The position numbers and the translations under genes are program-made. 64,000 nt of DNA from the NCBI GenBank assembly GCA_022760475.1, contig JALEFZ010000096.1, forward strand, positions 186,001 to 250,000, in the 5' to 3' direction. The notes below the pieces were generated by a model. That model did no database searches, was not told the origin of the DNA, and saw only the letters and a list, made by a program, of their open reading frames with translations. Positions within the stretch are counted from its first letter, which is position 1, and each line of letters opens with the position of its first letter. The stretch is from Bacteroidia bacterium (lineage in GTDB: Bacteria > Bacteroidota > Bacteroidia > J057). Positions 26,757 through 36,093 of this stretch are shown piece by piece.

Positions 26757-27512
26757 TCACTTGCCCAACAAAGTCTCTATCCGCGACAACTCTTTCAAGG
26801 CACCTTTTTCAAAAAGGCTATCCATTTCGTATACCCTATACAAGGTATGGTCAGCTTTGTAATTCACATAGTCCTGAATTCGAACACCACCCTCTTCCCT
26901 TGGATTATATGCCTCCCTGAACCTGACTCCCCCTCCATTCACATGAAAATCATAGGCCAGAAAATCCATTTCAAAGTTATCAGTCCGAAACCAATAGACA
27001 TAGGTATCATCAAAATCATCGCCACCACCCTCTGCGCTAAAGGTAACCTCGACCTTATAATACTCCACACCTTTTACCTTCACCTTTCCCAGGAACCGCT
27101 TATTGACCGCGCCATCATTGAGCAAGTATGGCAATTGAACAAAATATGCCACTGAATTCACTGAATTGGAATATTTTCTGGCCATAGTATCAGGAACCTC
27201 CACAACACTTCCATTTAACACCCTTTGAAAGGAACCATCATCCAAAACATCCTTGATGGTTTCGCCGTCTTTTTCAAACTGCCTTTCATATGTAAATACT
27301 TCCCCATCTCTGGCAATTCGATAGGTTTTGTCTCTGAAATCAAATTTTAGTTTCAGATTCTCATATGCCTGGCCCCCATGGGCCAGTATGCTTGCATCTA
27401 CAATTTCCTGAGCTGTCAATTGTTGTTCCTCCTTTTGTTCACATGAATTAAGAGTGAGTAAGCCAAGGGTTGCTACAGCTGATCCCAGCAAATAAATCAA
27501 ATATCTTTTCAT
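26757..27512 (-). CDS. DUF6503-like lipoprotein
   Basis: 251 residues from the second of two adjacent ATGs. Lipobox TLNSC (Cys24), then QEIVDASILAHGGQAYENLK, a beta-rich middle, and a conserved C-terminal block (YVYWFRTDNFEMDFLAYDF, GVRFREAYNPREEGGVRIQD, DYVNYK). I recognise this block as the Bacteroidota family DUF6503, from memory. The fold looks like an outer-membrane lipoprotein with a LolA/LolB-like half-barrel, probably facing the periplasm; function unknown. Divergent from methylglyoxal synthase. Confidence 0.75.
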   Translation of the reverse strand: MKRYLIYLLGSAVATLGLLTLNSCEQKEEQQLTAQEIVDASILAHGGQAYENLKLKFDFRDKTYRIARDGEVFTYERQFEKDGETIKDVLDDGSFQRVLNGSVVEVPDTMARKYSNSVNSVAYFVQLPYLLNDGAVNKRFLGKVKVKGVEYYKVEVTFSAEGGGDDFDDTYVYWFRTDNFEMDFLAYDFHVNGGGVRFREAYNPREEGGVRIQDYVNYKADHTLYRVYEMDSLFEKGALKELSRIETLLGK

Positions 27513-27611
27513 CATTTCAATTAATCCATATAAATAATCCAACCCTTCTACCCCTACTTGCCTCTATTATCAAAAGTGCCTTCCGCATTCAACAGAATCT
27601 GTAATTTAACT

Positions 27612-27619
27612 TACATTTG
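27612..27619 (+). promoter_or_regulatory. candidate -7 box of mgsA
   Basis: TACATTTG, an exact TAnnTTTG, 20 bases before the chosen ATG. No TTTG lies at the right distance upstream. It argues against the longer in-frame start at 27558. Confidence 0.35.
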
Positions 27620-27638
27620 GAAAAAGAAAGCAAGTTCA

Positions 27639-28109
27639 ATGGCAAATTCTTCAGACAAAACTATAGCACTGGTAGCTCATGATGCCCGCAAAGCTCATAT
27701 GGTAAATTGGGTAGCCACCCATTGGGAGTCCCTGATCAAGCATCGAATTGTCTGCACAGGTACTACTGGACGACTGATTTATGAGTTGTTGGAAGAGAAG
27801 TTGGGTAAGGAAAAAGCGGCTGAACTGGAATTTACCCGCTTCAAATCTGGACCGTTGGGTGGTGATCAACAATTGGGTGCACTCATATCTGAAGGAGGAG
27901 TAGATTTCTTTGTATTCTTCTGGGACCCCATGACTGCTCAGCCACATGATGTTGATGTAAAAGCCCTTTTGCGCATCTCAACCATGTACAACATTCCCAT
28001 CGCCATGAATGAAACAACAGCCGACTTCCTGATTGCTTCCAGATGGTTTGAGGAAGATTACAGCAGAGGAGAAGATGATTATTCCGGATACCTGAATCGA
28101 AATGTCTAG
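27639..28109 (+). CDS. mgsA: methylglyoxal synthase
   Basis: 156 residues from ATG 27639; the longer frame upstream contains the likely promoter box. Converts dihydroxyacetone phosphate to methylglyoxal and phosphate, a bypass that relieves sugar-phosphate stress. Family motifs are complete: ALVAHDARKAHMV, TGTTGRLI, SGPLGGDQQLGALI with the catalytic Asp of GDQQ, and FFWDPMTAQPHDVDVKALLR. The C-terminal extension (WFEEDYSRGEDDYSGYL) is acidic. Cytoplasmic, homohexameric in known members. The next gene starts 46 bp downstream. Confidence 0.93.
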   Translation: MANSSDKTIALVAHDARKAHMVNWVATHWESLIKHRIVCTGTTGRLIYELLEEKLGKEKAAELEFTRFKSGPLGGDQQLGALISEGGVDFFVFFWDPMTAQPHDVDVKALLRISTMYNIPIAMNETTADFLIASRWFEEDYSRGEDDYSGYLNRNV

Positions 28110-28154
28110 TTGAAGCGCATTTTACCCATGAAACCACAATCATAATTTATTCCA

Positions 28155-29288
28155 ATGTCTCAGGATACCCTTATCAGCATTGCCATCCTCATCATTTTAC
28201 CCATCCTTTACTGGACCATCATCATTGGATGGCGAGATTGGAAAGCAAAGTCTATCGACCCCAAAACCCTCGACACGCCATTGGAGATGTCCCCTACCGC
28301 CATGAGACTCATTTGGGTCGGCCAAAGCAATTGGGACATGCTAATCATCAATTTCTTCGAAGTAGCTCGAAAAGGATTGTACAAAATACTCTGGAAAGAC
28401 AATAGCCCTGGCTTTTTGCTCACACTCGATGATGTAAAAAAATTCCAGGAGCTTGAAGCAGAAGAGCAAGCAGGGATATCCTTCGGTGGCCAACCCCTGA
28501 GACAAATCAATGTACAAATCAAGAAAACCAGCATGATTGATAAGCTGCTGGAAAAAGTTGAGCTCGCACTGAACAAACGCTATAAACAATATTTTCTTCC
28601 CTGGAAATGGCTTTTCATAATAGGAATGGCCATTTCATCCATCACCTTCATGCTGATCATGGCATCAAGGGAAGATATGGATGCTTCAGGATTAGCCTTA
28701 ATTGGAGTAGGAATTATTTTCTTGACCTTCTACTTGTCAGACTTGATGGCCCAATGGATGGAAGAGCTTTTTAGTTTCCATCACCAGGATTTTTCACCTA
28801 AGAAGCTTTTTAAATCCTTCGTAATTTCCCCTATCAACCTCATTATCAATTATTTTATCAAATTTTTTGGATTAAAGGTAGATCTTGATCCTAATAACAA
28901 CACCATATTCACTACCGATAGCTTTGGGACACTATTCAAACGCCTTTTGATAATTGGTTTGTTTGTACTGATAATGGCAATAGCCATAAACTTGCAAGGA
29001 TGGACATTCATTGCCCTTTTGCTAAACCTGATAGGCCAACTGATTTTCACCTCATATACCAAAACCCTAAGCCCAAAAGGAATTGTGATGAGAAAAAAGC
29101 TGGAAAATTACAAGAAAGAGCTTGAACAAATACCTTATGAATACCCCAAATATACGGCTACATTTCTGGCCCTTGATCTCGAGTGCCACGAAACCCATTT
29201 AATTCGCCCCCTTTTGACCGGTAGCATGAAAAAGTTTGGAAAGCAAGGAAGCGCTGGCCCTTTCAGGAACATTGATGGAATTTGGTAA
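28155..29288 (+). CDS. DUF2207-like membrane protein
   Basis: 377 residues. One N-terminal transmembrane segment (LISIAILIILPILYWTIII), a cytoplasmic segment with LEMSPTAMRLIWVG and FEVARKGLYKILWKD, two membrane pairs in the middle (about 155-200 and 258-300), and a C-terminal RKKLENYKKELEQIPYEYPKYTA. The P-x-x-M-S-P and L-A-R-K-G patterns plus the late Y-x-x-Y-L-P-Y-like end resemble the C-terminal half of DUF2207 (YciQ-type) proteins, here without the N-terminal extracytoplasmic domain. Function unknown. It may form a unit with the lytic transglycosylase gene that follows. Confidence 0.55.
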   Translation: MSQDTLISIAILIILPILYWTIIIGWRDWKAKSIDPKTLDTPLEMSPTAMRLIWVGQSNWDMLIINFFEVARKGLYKILWKDNSPGFLLTLDDVKKFQELEAEEQAGISFGGQPLRQINVQIKKTSMIDKLLEKVELALNKRYKQYFLPWKWLFIIGMAISSITFMLIMASREDMDASGLALIGVGIIFLTFYLSDLMAQWMEELFSFHHQDFSPKKLFKSFVISPINLIINYFIKFFGLKVDLDPNNNTIFTTDSFGTLFKRLLIIGLFVLIMAIAINLQGWTFIALLLNLIGQLIFTSYTKTLSPKGIVMRKKLENYKKELEQIPYEYPKYTATFLALDLECHETHLIRPLLTGSMKKFGKQGSAGPFRNIDGIW

Positions 29289-29407
29289 ATCCAGCTAAAA
29301 TTTAAATTCTGGTAGGTGAATTGCAGGGAATTTACCTATGTATATTAACTTGGGAAGAATTTGAAGCGGAGTATGCCAAAAGAAATCTAAAAACAGGAAG
29401 AAGAGAT

Positions 29408-30439
29408 ATGTGGAGAAAGCGAGTGAGATTAGCAGTTTTGTTCATATTCATAGTGGTATCGTGGCCCGTTTTTTTCCCCCTCCCTTTTTTATCTACCTCC
29501 AAATATCAGCATGTAGACGTAGATCAAGTTGAAAAGGCAGAGGGCTTTCTTGTTTCTATCAATGGCATTTGTACCCAGGTAGTCCAGGACTCCTCCCTAT
29601 ATACCCAGGGTTGGGATACCCTCAAACAGCCCAACTTTTGGCGATATGCCATGCGCTTCCCACCTGACACGGTCATCATCAACATTGCCAAAAATCGTCA
29701 TCTCATAGAAGTCGAATCCCTCGCCAGGGTACGTGCATGGGGAGAAAAAAGGCACAAAGCCTATGAAGACAGCATTAGAAAAAAATATGGTTTAAAGAAA
29801 AAGGACCCCATTTTCTTCACTACTGGGAGGAATCATTTTTATCAATTCCAGAAGGTCATGCCAGAAATCGACGAAGCTATTGATTTGTTTCAAGATGAGG
29901 GTACAGACCCTTGGTATGCCCAGACCATCCTGCTCATCGAGAGCCCTGGGAGGATGCAATTCTCTACCGACGGTGCTTATGGAGCCTTCCAATTGATGGC
30001 AGGGGTGGCTCGAGAAGTAGGACTGATCGTCAACGATACCCTGGACGAACGCGAAGAATTCGACAAATCAGCCAGAGGTGCTGCAAGGCTAATCAACCGT
30101 GTGTGCCTGCCCCATACCAGGGCACTTTGTAATTCCTATGGACTTGAATATGAGGAACATGACCTTTGGTTCAGGTTATTGACCATGCATGTATATCATG
30201 CCGGAATTGGAAATGTCCGTCAGGTTATGCGAAAAATTCGTCCCAAAGAGGGTGGCCTTGAACTTATCACGGAATTGTGGCAAACCAAAAGCCGCCGATT
30301 TGGCAATGCCTCACAAAATTATTCTCAAATTGCCCTGGGAGCCTTATTGGAATTCGACCAACTCATCCAAAAGGAAGGTATCATTTGCCCACTCAACCAG
30401 ATGGAGGACGGGAGATTGGTAAAAGGTCAGATTAGGTAA
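29408..30439 (+). CDS. membrane-anchored lytic transglycosylase (SLT-like)
   Basis: 343 residues from the ATG that starts a membrane anchor (VRLAVLFIFIVVSWPVFF); a TTG 29 codons upstream is possible but adds a charged stretch unlike a leader. The C-terminal domain is goose-lysozyme/SLT-like: ILLIESPGRM with the catalytic Glu, then GAYGAFQLMAGVAREVG, AARLINRV and HVYHAGIGNVRQVM. It cleaves peptidoglycan with formation of 1,6-anhydro ends, working in the periplasm from the inner or outer membrane. The middle part (about 60-160) is an unfamiliar spacer. Confidence 0.82.
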   Translation: MWRKRVRLAVLFIFIVVSWPVFFPLPFLSTSKYQHVDVDQVEKAEGFLVSINGICTQVVQDSSLYTQGWDTLKQPNFWRYAMRFPPDTVIINIAKNRHLIEVESLARVRAWGEKRHKAYEDSIRKKYGLKKKDPIFFTTGRNHFYQFQKVMPEIDEAIDLFQDEGTDPWYAQTILLIESPGRMQFSTDGAYGAFQLMAGVAREVGLIVNDTLDEREEFDKSARGAARLINRVCLPHTRALCNSYGLEYEEHDLWFRLLTMHVYHAGIGNVRQVMRKIRPKEGGLELITELWQTKSRRFGNASQNYSQIALGALLEFDQLIQKEGIICPLNQMEDGRLVKGQIR

Positions 30440-30644
30440 TCTTCATTACTCCGTTTCCAGCTAGGTATCAAAATCTATTCACATTACTTTTTCAGGATGT
30501 ATCATACCCAAACATCCCTGATTCCTATTTACAAGTTTTGCTCATCTCCTCATTCAAATCTAAATGCCTCCCCAATTAAATTTTTCTTCAGGCATTGTTA
30601 CATTTTCCTGAGAATAAGATACAAACTGGCAAAACATAAATAAC

Positions 30645-31229
30645 ATGAACAGACTCAGTATCTATTTTATCCTTTTTGTATCTCTCCTATTCACCCAATG
30701 TAAAACCGAAGAGCCCATGGATCCCGAAGAGCCAGAAGAACCAACCGTAGAAAACCTTACAGAAATACCAAGCATCAACAGTGGAGAAAGCTACGTCTTG
30801 ATGGACAACATCGAGAACGGAGAAGTCATGGATGACCTCTCCTGGGCTGCGCTCAGCAATGTTGCCTGCTTCCCCGCAACCCGCTTCATTGAATTTGAAG
30901 GAAATCAACTTTTTTATCAAGTTGACATCCCTCAAGGATCAGAATTGATCGCAACAGTAATCCCTACTGGAGAGCGCAAGCGAATCAACATCTACGGATA
31001 CATCAACTTCGATGGCACCAATACCCCTCCACTGAGTGTTGTTACCTCTTGTGAAGCAGGATATGAAATCTATGTAGGGAACCCTGACCTGAACAAAGCT
31101 GGAGAACCACAGGATATTTCATTTGCCCAGGCCATCAACAGAGGTTTTACGGCCTTCATTTGTGTGTCAGGTGCACAGGGCGTACTTGAAGGAGACTTTG
31201 AATTGAAATTGGAATTGAAACCTATGTAA
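30645..31229 (+). CDS. hypothetical lipoprotein with a PPC-like beta domain
   Basis: 194 residues. Lipobox LFTQC (Cys19), a spacer of Glu-Pro repeats (EEPMDPEEPEEPTVE), then a single beta domain with ENGEVMDDLSWAALSNVACFP, FYQVDIPQGSELIATV and FICVSGAQG. The strand pattern resembles bacterial pre-peptidase C-terminal (PPC) domains, which bind ligands or stabilise surface enzymes; the match is weak. Two cysteines (Cys83 and Cys129 approximately) could form a disulfide. Followed by a strong terminator. Confidence 0.65.
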   Translation: MNRLSIYFILFVSLLFTQCKTEEPMDPEEPEEPTVENLTEIPSINSGESYVLMDNIENGEVMDDLSWAALSNVACFPATRFIEFEGNQLFYQVDIPQGSELIATVIPTGERKRINIYGYINFDGTNTPPLSVVTSCEAGYEIYVGNPDLNKAGEPQDISFAQAINRGFTAFICVSGAQGVLEGDFELKLELKPM

Positions 31230-31270
31230 TCATATAATATAGGCAAGCACCATACTTCCCCCCCAATCAA

Positions 31271-31306
31271 AAAAGGCACAGCGTCAATATGACTCCTGTG
31301 CCTTTT
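31271..31306. terminator. bidirectional intrinsic terminator
   Basis: Stem AAAAGGCACAG / CTGTGCCTTTT (11 bp) with an inner GTCA-ATA-TGAC hairpin. It separates the converging lipoprotein and polysaccharide deacetylase genes and has A/T tracts on both sides. Confidence 0.8.
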
Positions 31307-31326
31307 ACTTTATACTAACATGCCTC

Positions 31327-32325
31327 TTAGGCCGGGGCTGTCTCTACAGACGCCTTCGCCTTGGTAATAGACATATTCGACAATTTCTTGCCTCCGGCTA
31401 TGATCTCTTTATGCTCCTGCATCGTAACACAGCGGAAATGCTTCTTAAGCATCACAAAAGTGTCATCCATAACCTTCAACTTCTTCTCAGCAGGAATCCT
31501 CATGGCAGGGAAAAATGATAGCCTGTCCGTATCGTCGCTTCCCAAAAAGTCAAGCGGGTGAAGGAGGATCGAAGGCTGTGTCCCAGTCAGTTTGCACATG
31601 CTGATGGCAAACCTCAGGTAAAACATCGCCAAGGCATGGCTATATCCAGCTAAAAACAGGATATAACTGGCGTGAATAGGCACCTTGAAAATAGGCATGG
31701 TGGTAACCGGAATTTCCATCAATTCTTCCTGATTGATTTTCCAGTTGTAAGGTTTGTTAGGCCTAAACCCATCTTTCCAGCTTCCAAACAAGCCTTTACG
31801 GGTCTCACGCTCCTCCTTGCTCATATTGCTCGTCCATAGGAAATACATCCTTGCCAATGGATTGAGGATATTGGGAAAGGTAGAAGCATCATATTCATAA
31901 CCTCTGTCCTTCAGGACTTTCAAAACGGTATCAGAAAAGCTGAATCCCGGTCCGCGAAAACCTGTAGGCCTTACCCCTGTAACATCTTCAATGTGCATTT
32001 CTGCCCGGGCAAACTCCTCATTTACCTCCTCCTCAGTATACACATGCAGCCATGGATCATGGTGAAAGGTATGACTACCAATGTCATGCCCACGCTCTGC
32101 GATAGAACGCAAAACCTCTCGGTTATGCTCGAAAGCCGCATCCTGAGCTACTATAAAGAAGGTGATCTTGGTATCGTGCTTGTCAAGAAAGTCCAAAATG
32201 CGTGGAATGCCGTAATCCAGGTAAGAAGGATACTCATCCCATGACTCATCTCCATGTGTCTTCAAATAAGTCCACATATCATCAAGATCAAGGGAAAGGC
32301 TGGCTATTCGTTTGTTATTACCCAT
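31327..32325 (-). CDS. polysaccharide deacetylase (NodB-type)
   Basis: 332 residues, no signal peptide. NodB homology motifs: SLSLDLDD (catalytic base and metal Asp), FFIVAQDA, GHDIGSHTFHHDPW (the metal-binding His-x3-His), GFRGPGFS, and LHPLDF near the C-terminus. It removes N-acetyl groups from a polysaccharide or lipid-linked sugar. The insertion between about residues 165 and 260 (rich in aromatic and Met residues) is longer than in minimal NodB proteins. It is the last gene of the epimerase/flavoprotein/deacetylase run, 34 bp after the flavoprotein, pointing to synthesis or modification of an envelope glycan. Confidence 0.88.
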   Translation of the reverse strand: MGNNKRIASLSLDLDDMWTYLKTHGDESWDEYPSYLDYGIPRILDFLDKHDTKITFFIVAQDAAFEHNREVLRSIAERGHDIGSHTFHHDPWLHVYTEEEVNEEFARAEMHIEDVTGVRPTGFRGPGFSFSDTVLKVLKDRGYEYDASTFPNILNPLARMYFLWTSNMSKEERETRKGLFGSWKDGFRPNKPYNWKINQEELMEIPVTTMPIFKVPIHASYILFLAGYSHALAMFYLRFAISMCKLTGTQPSILLHPLDFLGSDDTDRLSFFPAMRIPAEKKLKVMDDTFVMLKKHFRCVTMQEHKEIIAGGKKLSNMSITKAKASVETAPA

Positions 32326-32359
32326 TATTGAATTGCTGTGTCTTAGTGTAATTACAGTA

Positions 32360-33697
32360 TTAGTTGTTCAAAACCTGACTTGGACTTCCTTTCTTCAGTT
32401 CTTCTCCAAATTGCTCAACAAATTTATTTACATGGGAAGTAACTGAATTGTTGTTGAGGGTTCCCTGAATGAACTGCGAAGTATTCAGGACATAAAAGTC
32501 GGGATGAAGTGTGGAAGTTTTAGGGATAATCTCAGAATAATTCAACACCTGCAAGGGTTGTACCTTAAATGCTCGGTTGATCCATACACGCTTGATGTCT
32601 TCCCTGGATAAATCAGGATACATTCTGAATAATCCTTCAAAGAAAATCTCCTGAATTTCACCATCAGATTTTCTCAGGAATTCATCCTTTGAGTTGATGT
32701 ATTTTGGCAAATAAGTCAGGTAATATCCACCCGTCTCTGCTGTATCCACCAAAGTACTCATGCCAATCACTCCTGTGAAGGGAATGCTTTGGTCTGCAAT
32801 ATTCAATACATAGTAAGGAGTAATGGGTTTCTCCGTGGCAATAATCATACAGGCCACTCCCATGTACTGGACTGTATCCGTACGGCCGCTTACCTGTACC
32901 AAAGATTTATCGACAACTTTTTCCAAAACGTTCACCGGTCCAGTGAAAACAACCTTGTCAAAGTGTGCGACCTCACTGCCATATTTTACCTCTATGCCTC
33001 CTTCTCCATGTGGCCTGATGGCTTCCACTGTTGTTTGCAGGTGAATGTTCACACCCATATCCTGAAGAACTTCTTCAGTTTTTTCAATCACAGTTTTGTA
33101 TCCTCCGGCTACATAGCCCATCGCCTCTTTTTTGGAGGAGCCCTCGCCCCTGGCTTCAAACAGACGCTTGATATAACTCCAGATGAACACGGCTGAAGCC
33201 TCTTTGTAGCTATCACCCAGTTTGGCGGTCAGCAAAGGCCTCCAAAATTTTTCGTAGGTAGTTTTGCCACTGTACTTGATCAGCCAGTCTTCGGAAGTCA
33301 TGGTCTCCATCTTCTTCCAATCATTGATTCTGGCACCAATCAAAATGGTCATAGCCAACCTGAATTTCTGGAACATATTCAATGGAGGGAACAACAAAAA
33401 CTCCTTGGAATTGGATACTGAGTGGAATTTATCATCTACATAAACCCCTGTGAAAGTTTCCTTCCAGCGTAGTTCAGCCTCCAGCCCCACTTCCTTGATA
33501 AATCCCAAAAGGGCGGCGTCTCCCGGCAGAATTACGTGATAAAATTTATCCCAATAAAATTCTCCGTAATCATAATACGTAGTCAAGCCTCCTAACTGGG
33601 CTTCACGCTCAAATATATGGACCGAATGGTCCTGGTCTGCCAATCTCTTGGACAAAACCATTCCCATCCAGCCACCTCCGATAACGGCTATTTTCAT
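32360..33697 (-). CDS. FAD-dependent oxidoreductase (amine-oxidase/UGM-like)
   Basis: 445 residues from ATG 33697, whose first base overlaps the stop of the epimerase gene (ATGA), so translation is coupled. The N-terminal dinucleotide site KIAVIGGGWMGMVLSKRL (about 2-19) and FEREAQLGG are followed by a second FAD loop further in, the pattern of protoporphyrinogen-oxidase, desaturase or UDP-galactopyranose-mutase-like flavoproteins. The gene recurs in polysaccharide clusters; a role in sugar-nucleotide or lipid-linked sugar redox chemistry is inferred from the epimerase and deacetylase beside it. The exact reaction is unknown. Confidence 0.8.
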   Translation of the reverse strand: MKIAVIGGGWMGMVLSKRLADQDHSVHIFEREAQLGGLTTYYDYGEFYWDKFYHVILPGDAALLGFIKEVGLEAELRWKETFTGVYVDDKFHSVSNSKEFLLFPPLNMFQKFRLAMTILIGARINDWKKMETMTSEDWLIKYSGKTTYEKFWRPLLTAKLGDSYKEASAVFIWSYIKRLFEARGEGSSKKEAMGYVAGGYKTVIEKTEEVLQDMGVNIHLQTTVEAIRPHGEGGIEVKYGSEVAHFDKVVFTGPVNVLEKVVDKSLVQVSGRTDTVQYMGVACMIIATEKPITPYYVLNIADQSIPFTGVIGMSTLVDTAETGGYYLTYLPKYINSKDEFLRKSDGEIQEIFFEGLFRMYPDLSREDIKRVWINRAFKVQPLQVLNYSEIIPKTSTLHPDFYVLNTSQFIQGTLNNNSVTSHVNKFVEQFGEELKKGSPSQVLNN

Positions 33698-34689
33698 TTT
33701 GAAAGCTCTTTTGACATAACTTCGCGCTGCCATTCAAAGGTGCGGCGCATTCCCTCCTCTACAGACACCTGAGCCTTGAATCCTAGCAGACGCTCTGCTT
33801 TAGACGTATCAGGTACTCGGCGCATTACATCCTGGTATTTTCTTCCTTTGGCGATCTGATCGTAAGGAATCAATTCTACTTTCAGTTCACCTGGAGTTTC
33901 AGACACTTTCTTTATCAGTTGTGCCAATCCAAGAATGGTGATCTCGCCATGTCCATTACCAATGTTGAAGATCTCGCCATTCGCAGCATCTTGCATGGTG
34001 CATTGGTAAATTCCTTCCACCGTATCATCTACAAAAGTAAATGTCCTGGTCTGCTGTCCATCACCGTGAATAGGAATAACCTCGTCTTTCAGGATCTTTT
34101 CAATGAATACCGACTGAGGCCCTCCCCACCAGGAAAGGTGCTGGTTGTATCCATAAGAACCAAAGAAACGCATCAATACCACAGGGAAACCATAAGCCTC
34201 CATGTAAGCCAATGCCAAGTGTTCATCATAAAGTTTGGACACGGCATATGCCCAACGAGGAACTTGCGAGTTTCCAATGGTCAAATTGCCATCCTCACGG
34301 AAAGGAAGGTCAGGACTCATTCCGTAGACATCAGAAGTTGATGCCAATACGCATTTTACGTTGTGCTCTTTCCCATATTCAAGAACATTCTCGGAACCCA
34401 GAGCATTAATTTGAAGGGTGTCAATGGTCTTGCCATATCTAGGGATCTTAAAGGCTGCAAGGTGAACCACAGCGTCGAAATCGCCATCCAGGTCCACAAA
34501 AGTAGCCTTGTCTACGATGTCTTTTTGCAGAAATGTGAAGTTCTCATGGTTCATGAACTCCTGGATATTCTCCATTCTACCCATAGAAAGGTTGTCAATA
34601 CCTACAACGGTATGCCCTTCGTTGAGCATTTTTTTCAGCAAGTTTGATCCCAGAAAGCCGGCAACTCCCGTTACGAGAAATTTTTTCAT
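33694..34689 (-). CDS. NAD-dependent epimerase/dehydratase (extended SDR)
   Basis: 331 residues. Extended short-chain dehydrogenase: GVAGFLGSNLL (about 8-18) NAD loop, GIDNLSMGR, VVHLAAFK, a TSDVYG segment with the catalytic Ser/Thr, and the YAVSK motif (Tyr143/Lys147 approximately). It interconverts or dehydrates a nucleotide-activated sugar, for example UDP-glucose/galactose type. Its stop overlaps the start of the flavoprotein gene, and the kinase-like gene lies 294 bp upstream on the same strand. The precise sugar is not readable from the motifs. Confidence 0.9.
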   Translation of the reverse strand: MKKFLVTGVAGFLGSNLLKKMLNEGHTVVGIDNLSMGRMENIQEFMNHENFTFLQKDIVDKATFVDLDGDFDAVVHLAAFKIPRYGKTIDTLQINALGSENVLEYGKEHNVKCVLASTSDVYGMSPDLPFREDGNLTIGNSQVPRWAYAVSKLYDEHLALAYMEAYGFPVVLMRFFGSYGYNQHLSWWGGPQSVFIEKILKDEVIPIHGDGQQTRTFTFVDDTVEGIYQCTMQDAANGEIFNIGNGHGEITILGLAQLIKKVSETPGELKVELIPYDQIAKGRKYQDVMRRVPDTSKAERLLGFKAQVSVEEGMRRTFEWQREVMSKELSK

Positions 34690-34983
34690 CAGAGGAAATG
34701 TTGTTTATGAATTAAGTATCAATTTGAGATACAGATATACTAGAGGTGTGAAAAGACCGGACGGTTACATTCGCAAGAACGCAATAATTATTCCAATTAG
34801 ACAGGAGTAAAAAACCAATTGGATGTTATTGGAGGATGAATGGTAAATAAAATTCAACGAATAGAACTTGTAGTTGAATTTTGGAAAAATTGCCTGTGGC
34901 TCAAATGTATAGAAATGAAAAAATAACTGTTTTCCGAAGCAGCTTGAATGAAGGATAACAATGATGCCCAATGAGAAAAAAAT

Positions 34984-36012
34984 TTAATTATACTCCAGCA
35001 AATGCTCCAAACTTATTTGAACCAGTTGTCCCATTCGATCAGCTTTTAGAAAGCCTGCTTTGCTGTAAAATTCCGCCAACTCTTCCCTCAACTGGATGAT
35101 ATAATCAGGCTTCGAAAGGTCAGACTGTACCATGAACTTCATGAGGTCTGAAATCTGCCTGCTAGAATACCTGATCCTGCTCGCAATCATCGATCGTTCC
35201 TCCTTCTGATATTGCCTTACAGTTGTAGGCGTCATGTGCTTCAGCCCAATATTTATGATAGGCATATTCTCCTTAAAGTACTGTGGCATATAAATGCTCT
35301 TACGTGGCTCATAACACTGCTGATCAAAGTCAATGGCTCGGATTCGATAGTGAACATCCTCAAAGTCAGGCATGATCTCAATGACATAATTGGAGGAATG
35401 CATGTCACCCAATAAGCGTACAAAACACCTTTCATTGAACTTGACAAACTCCTTGGCCAAGCGAATCTCATTTTCAATTTTGCCATGCTTCAGGTAATTC
35501 TGCATGAACTCCTCACCCGGTATCCCGGCTATATGCTCCTCGATCAAGGTGTCCCTGTCCACCACATATGAGATTCTGTTGGGAGAAAGCAGGTGCTCCA
35601 GCTCAAGGCCATAGATCCTTGAAGCATCTGCATTTTTGATATAAAAATAATCAAAGTTGTCGTTGATCTTGTTCACGATCCTTACACGAAAAGGATTAGA
35701 GTTGCCATACAGACAGAGGTCTATCCTGTCTACATAAAGGTGCTGCATCACTGATAAATCTCCATTGGCACGCAGGATGGCATAAATTTCCTTCAGCGCA
35801 GCATTGATGTGGTTCAAATCTTCCTGATGGTAAATCAGAGAGATCCATAAGGTATCATTTCCATATTTATCATAAAGGGTTACCCCTTCGCTATACCTTA
35901 ATAGATCAGAATATAAAATAGGCAAATCCATCTCCCTGCGGTATGCTTTGAGGTAGCGCCGCAATCCCTTGTCTACTTTATAAGCGATCTTTTTCTCATT
36001 TATCCTGGCCAT
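34984..36012 (-). CDS. kinase-like (HGD-type) protein of the glycan region
   Basis: 342 residues from ATG 36012. The centre reads RLLGDMHSSNYVIE (Asp203, His205, Asn208) followed about 20 residues later by IRAIDFDQQ (Asp near 227): the catalytic-loop and metal-binding pattern of the aminoglycoside-phosphotransferase/sugar-kinase branch of the kinase fold. An upstream LIEEHIAGIPGEEFM and a basic N-terminus would form the nucleotide lobe; no clear P-loop lysine was pinned down. It probably phosphorylates a sugar or a lipid-linked glycan, going by the epimerase, flavoprotein and deacetylase genes downstream. The distance of 294 bp leaves it open whether it is one transcript. Confidence 0.6.
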   Translation of the reverse strand: MARINEKKIAYKVDKGLRRYLKAYRREMDLPILYSDLLRYSEGVTLYDKYGNDTLWISLIYHQEDLNHINAALKEIYAILRANGDLSVMQHLYVDRIDLCLYGNSNPFRVRIVNKINDNFDYFYIKNADASRIYGLELEHLLSPNRISYVVDRDTLIEEHIAGIPGEEFMQNYLKHGKIENEIRLAKEFVKFNERCFVRLLGDMHSSNYVIEIMPDFEDVHYRIRAIDFDQQCYEPRKSIYMPQYFKENMPIINIGLKHMTPTTVRQYQKEERSMIASRIRYSSRQISDLMKFMVQSDLSKPDYIIQLREELAEFYSKAGFLKADRMGQLVQISLEHLLEYN

Positions 36013-36093
36013 AGCCAAAATTTAAGGGGAGAAAGTCAATTGCCAAAACATAATTGTCAGTTGAAGGCAAAATTTCAACTCATTTTGAACATA

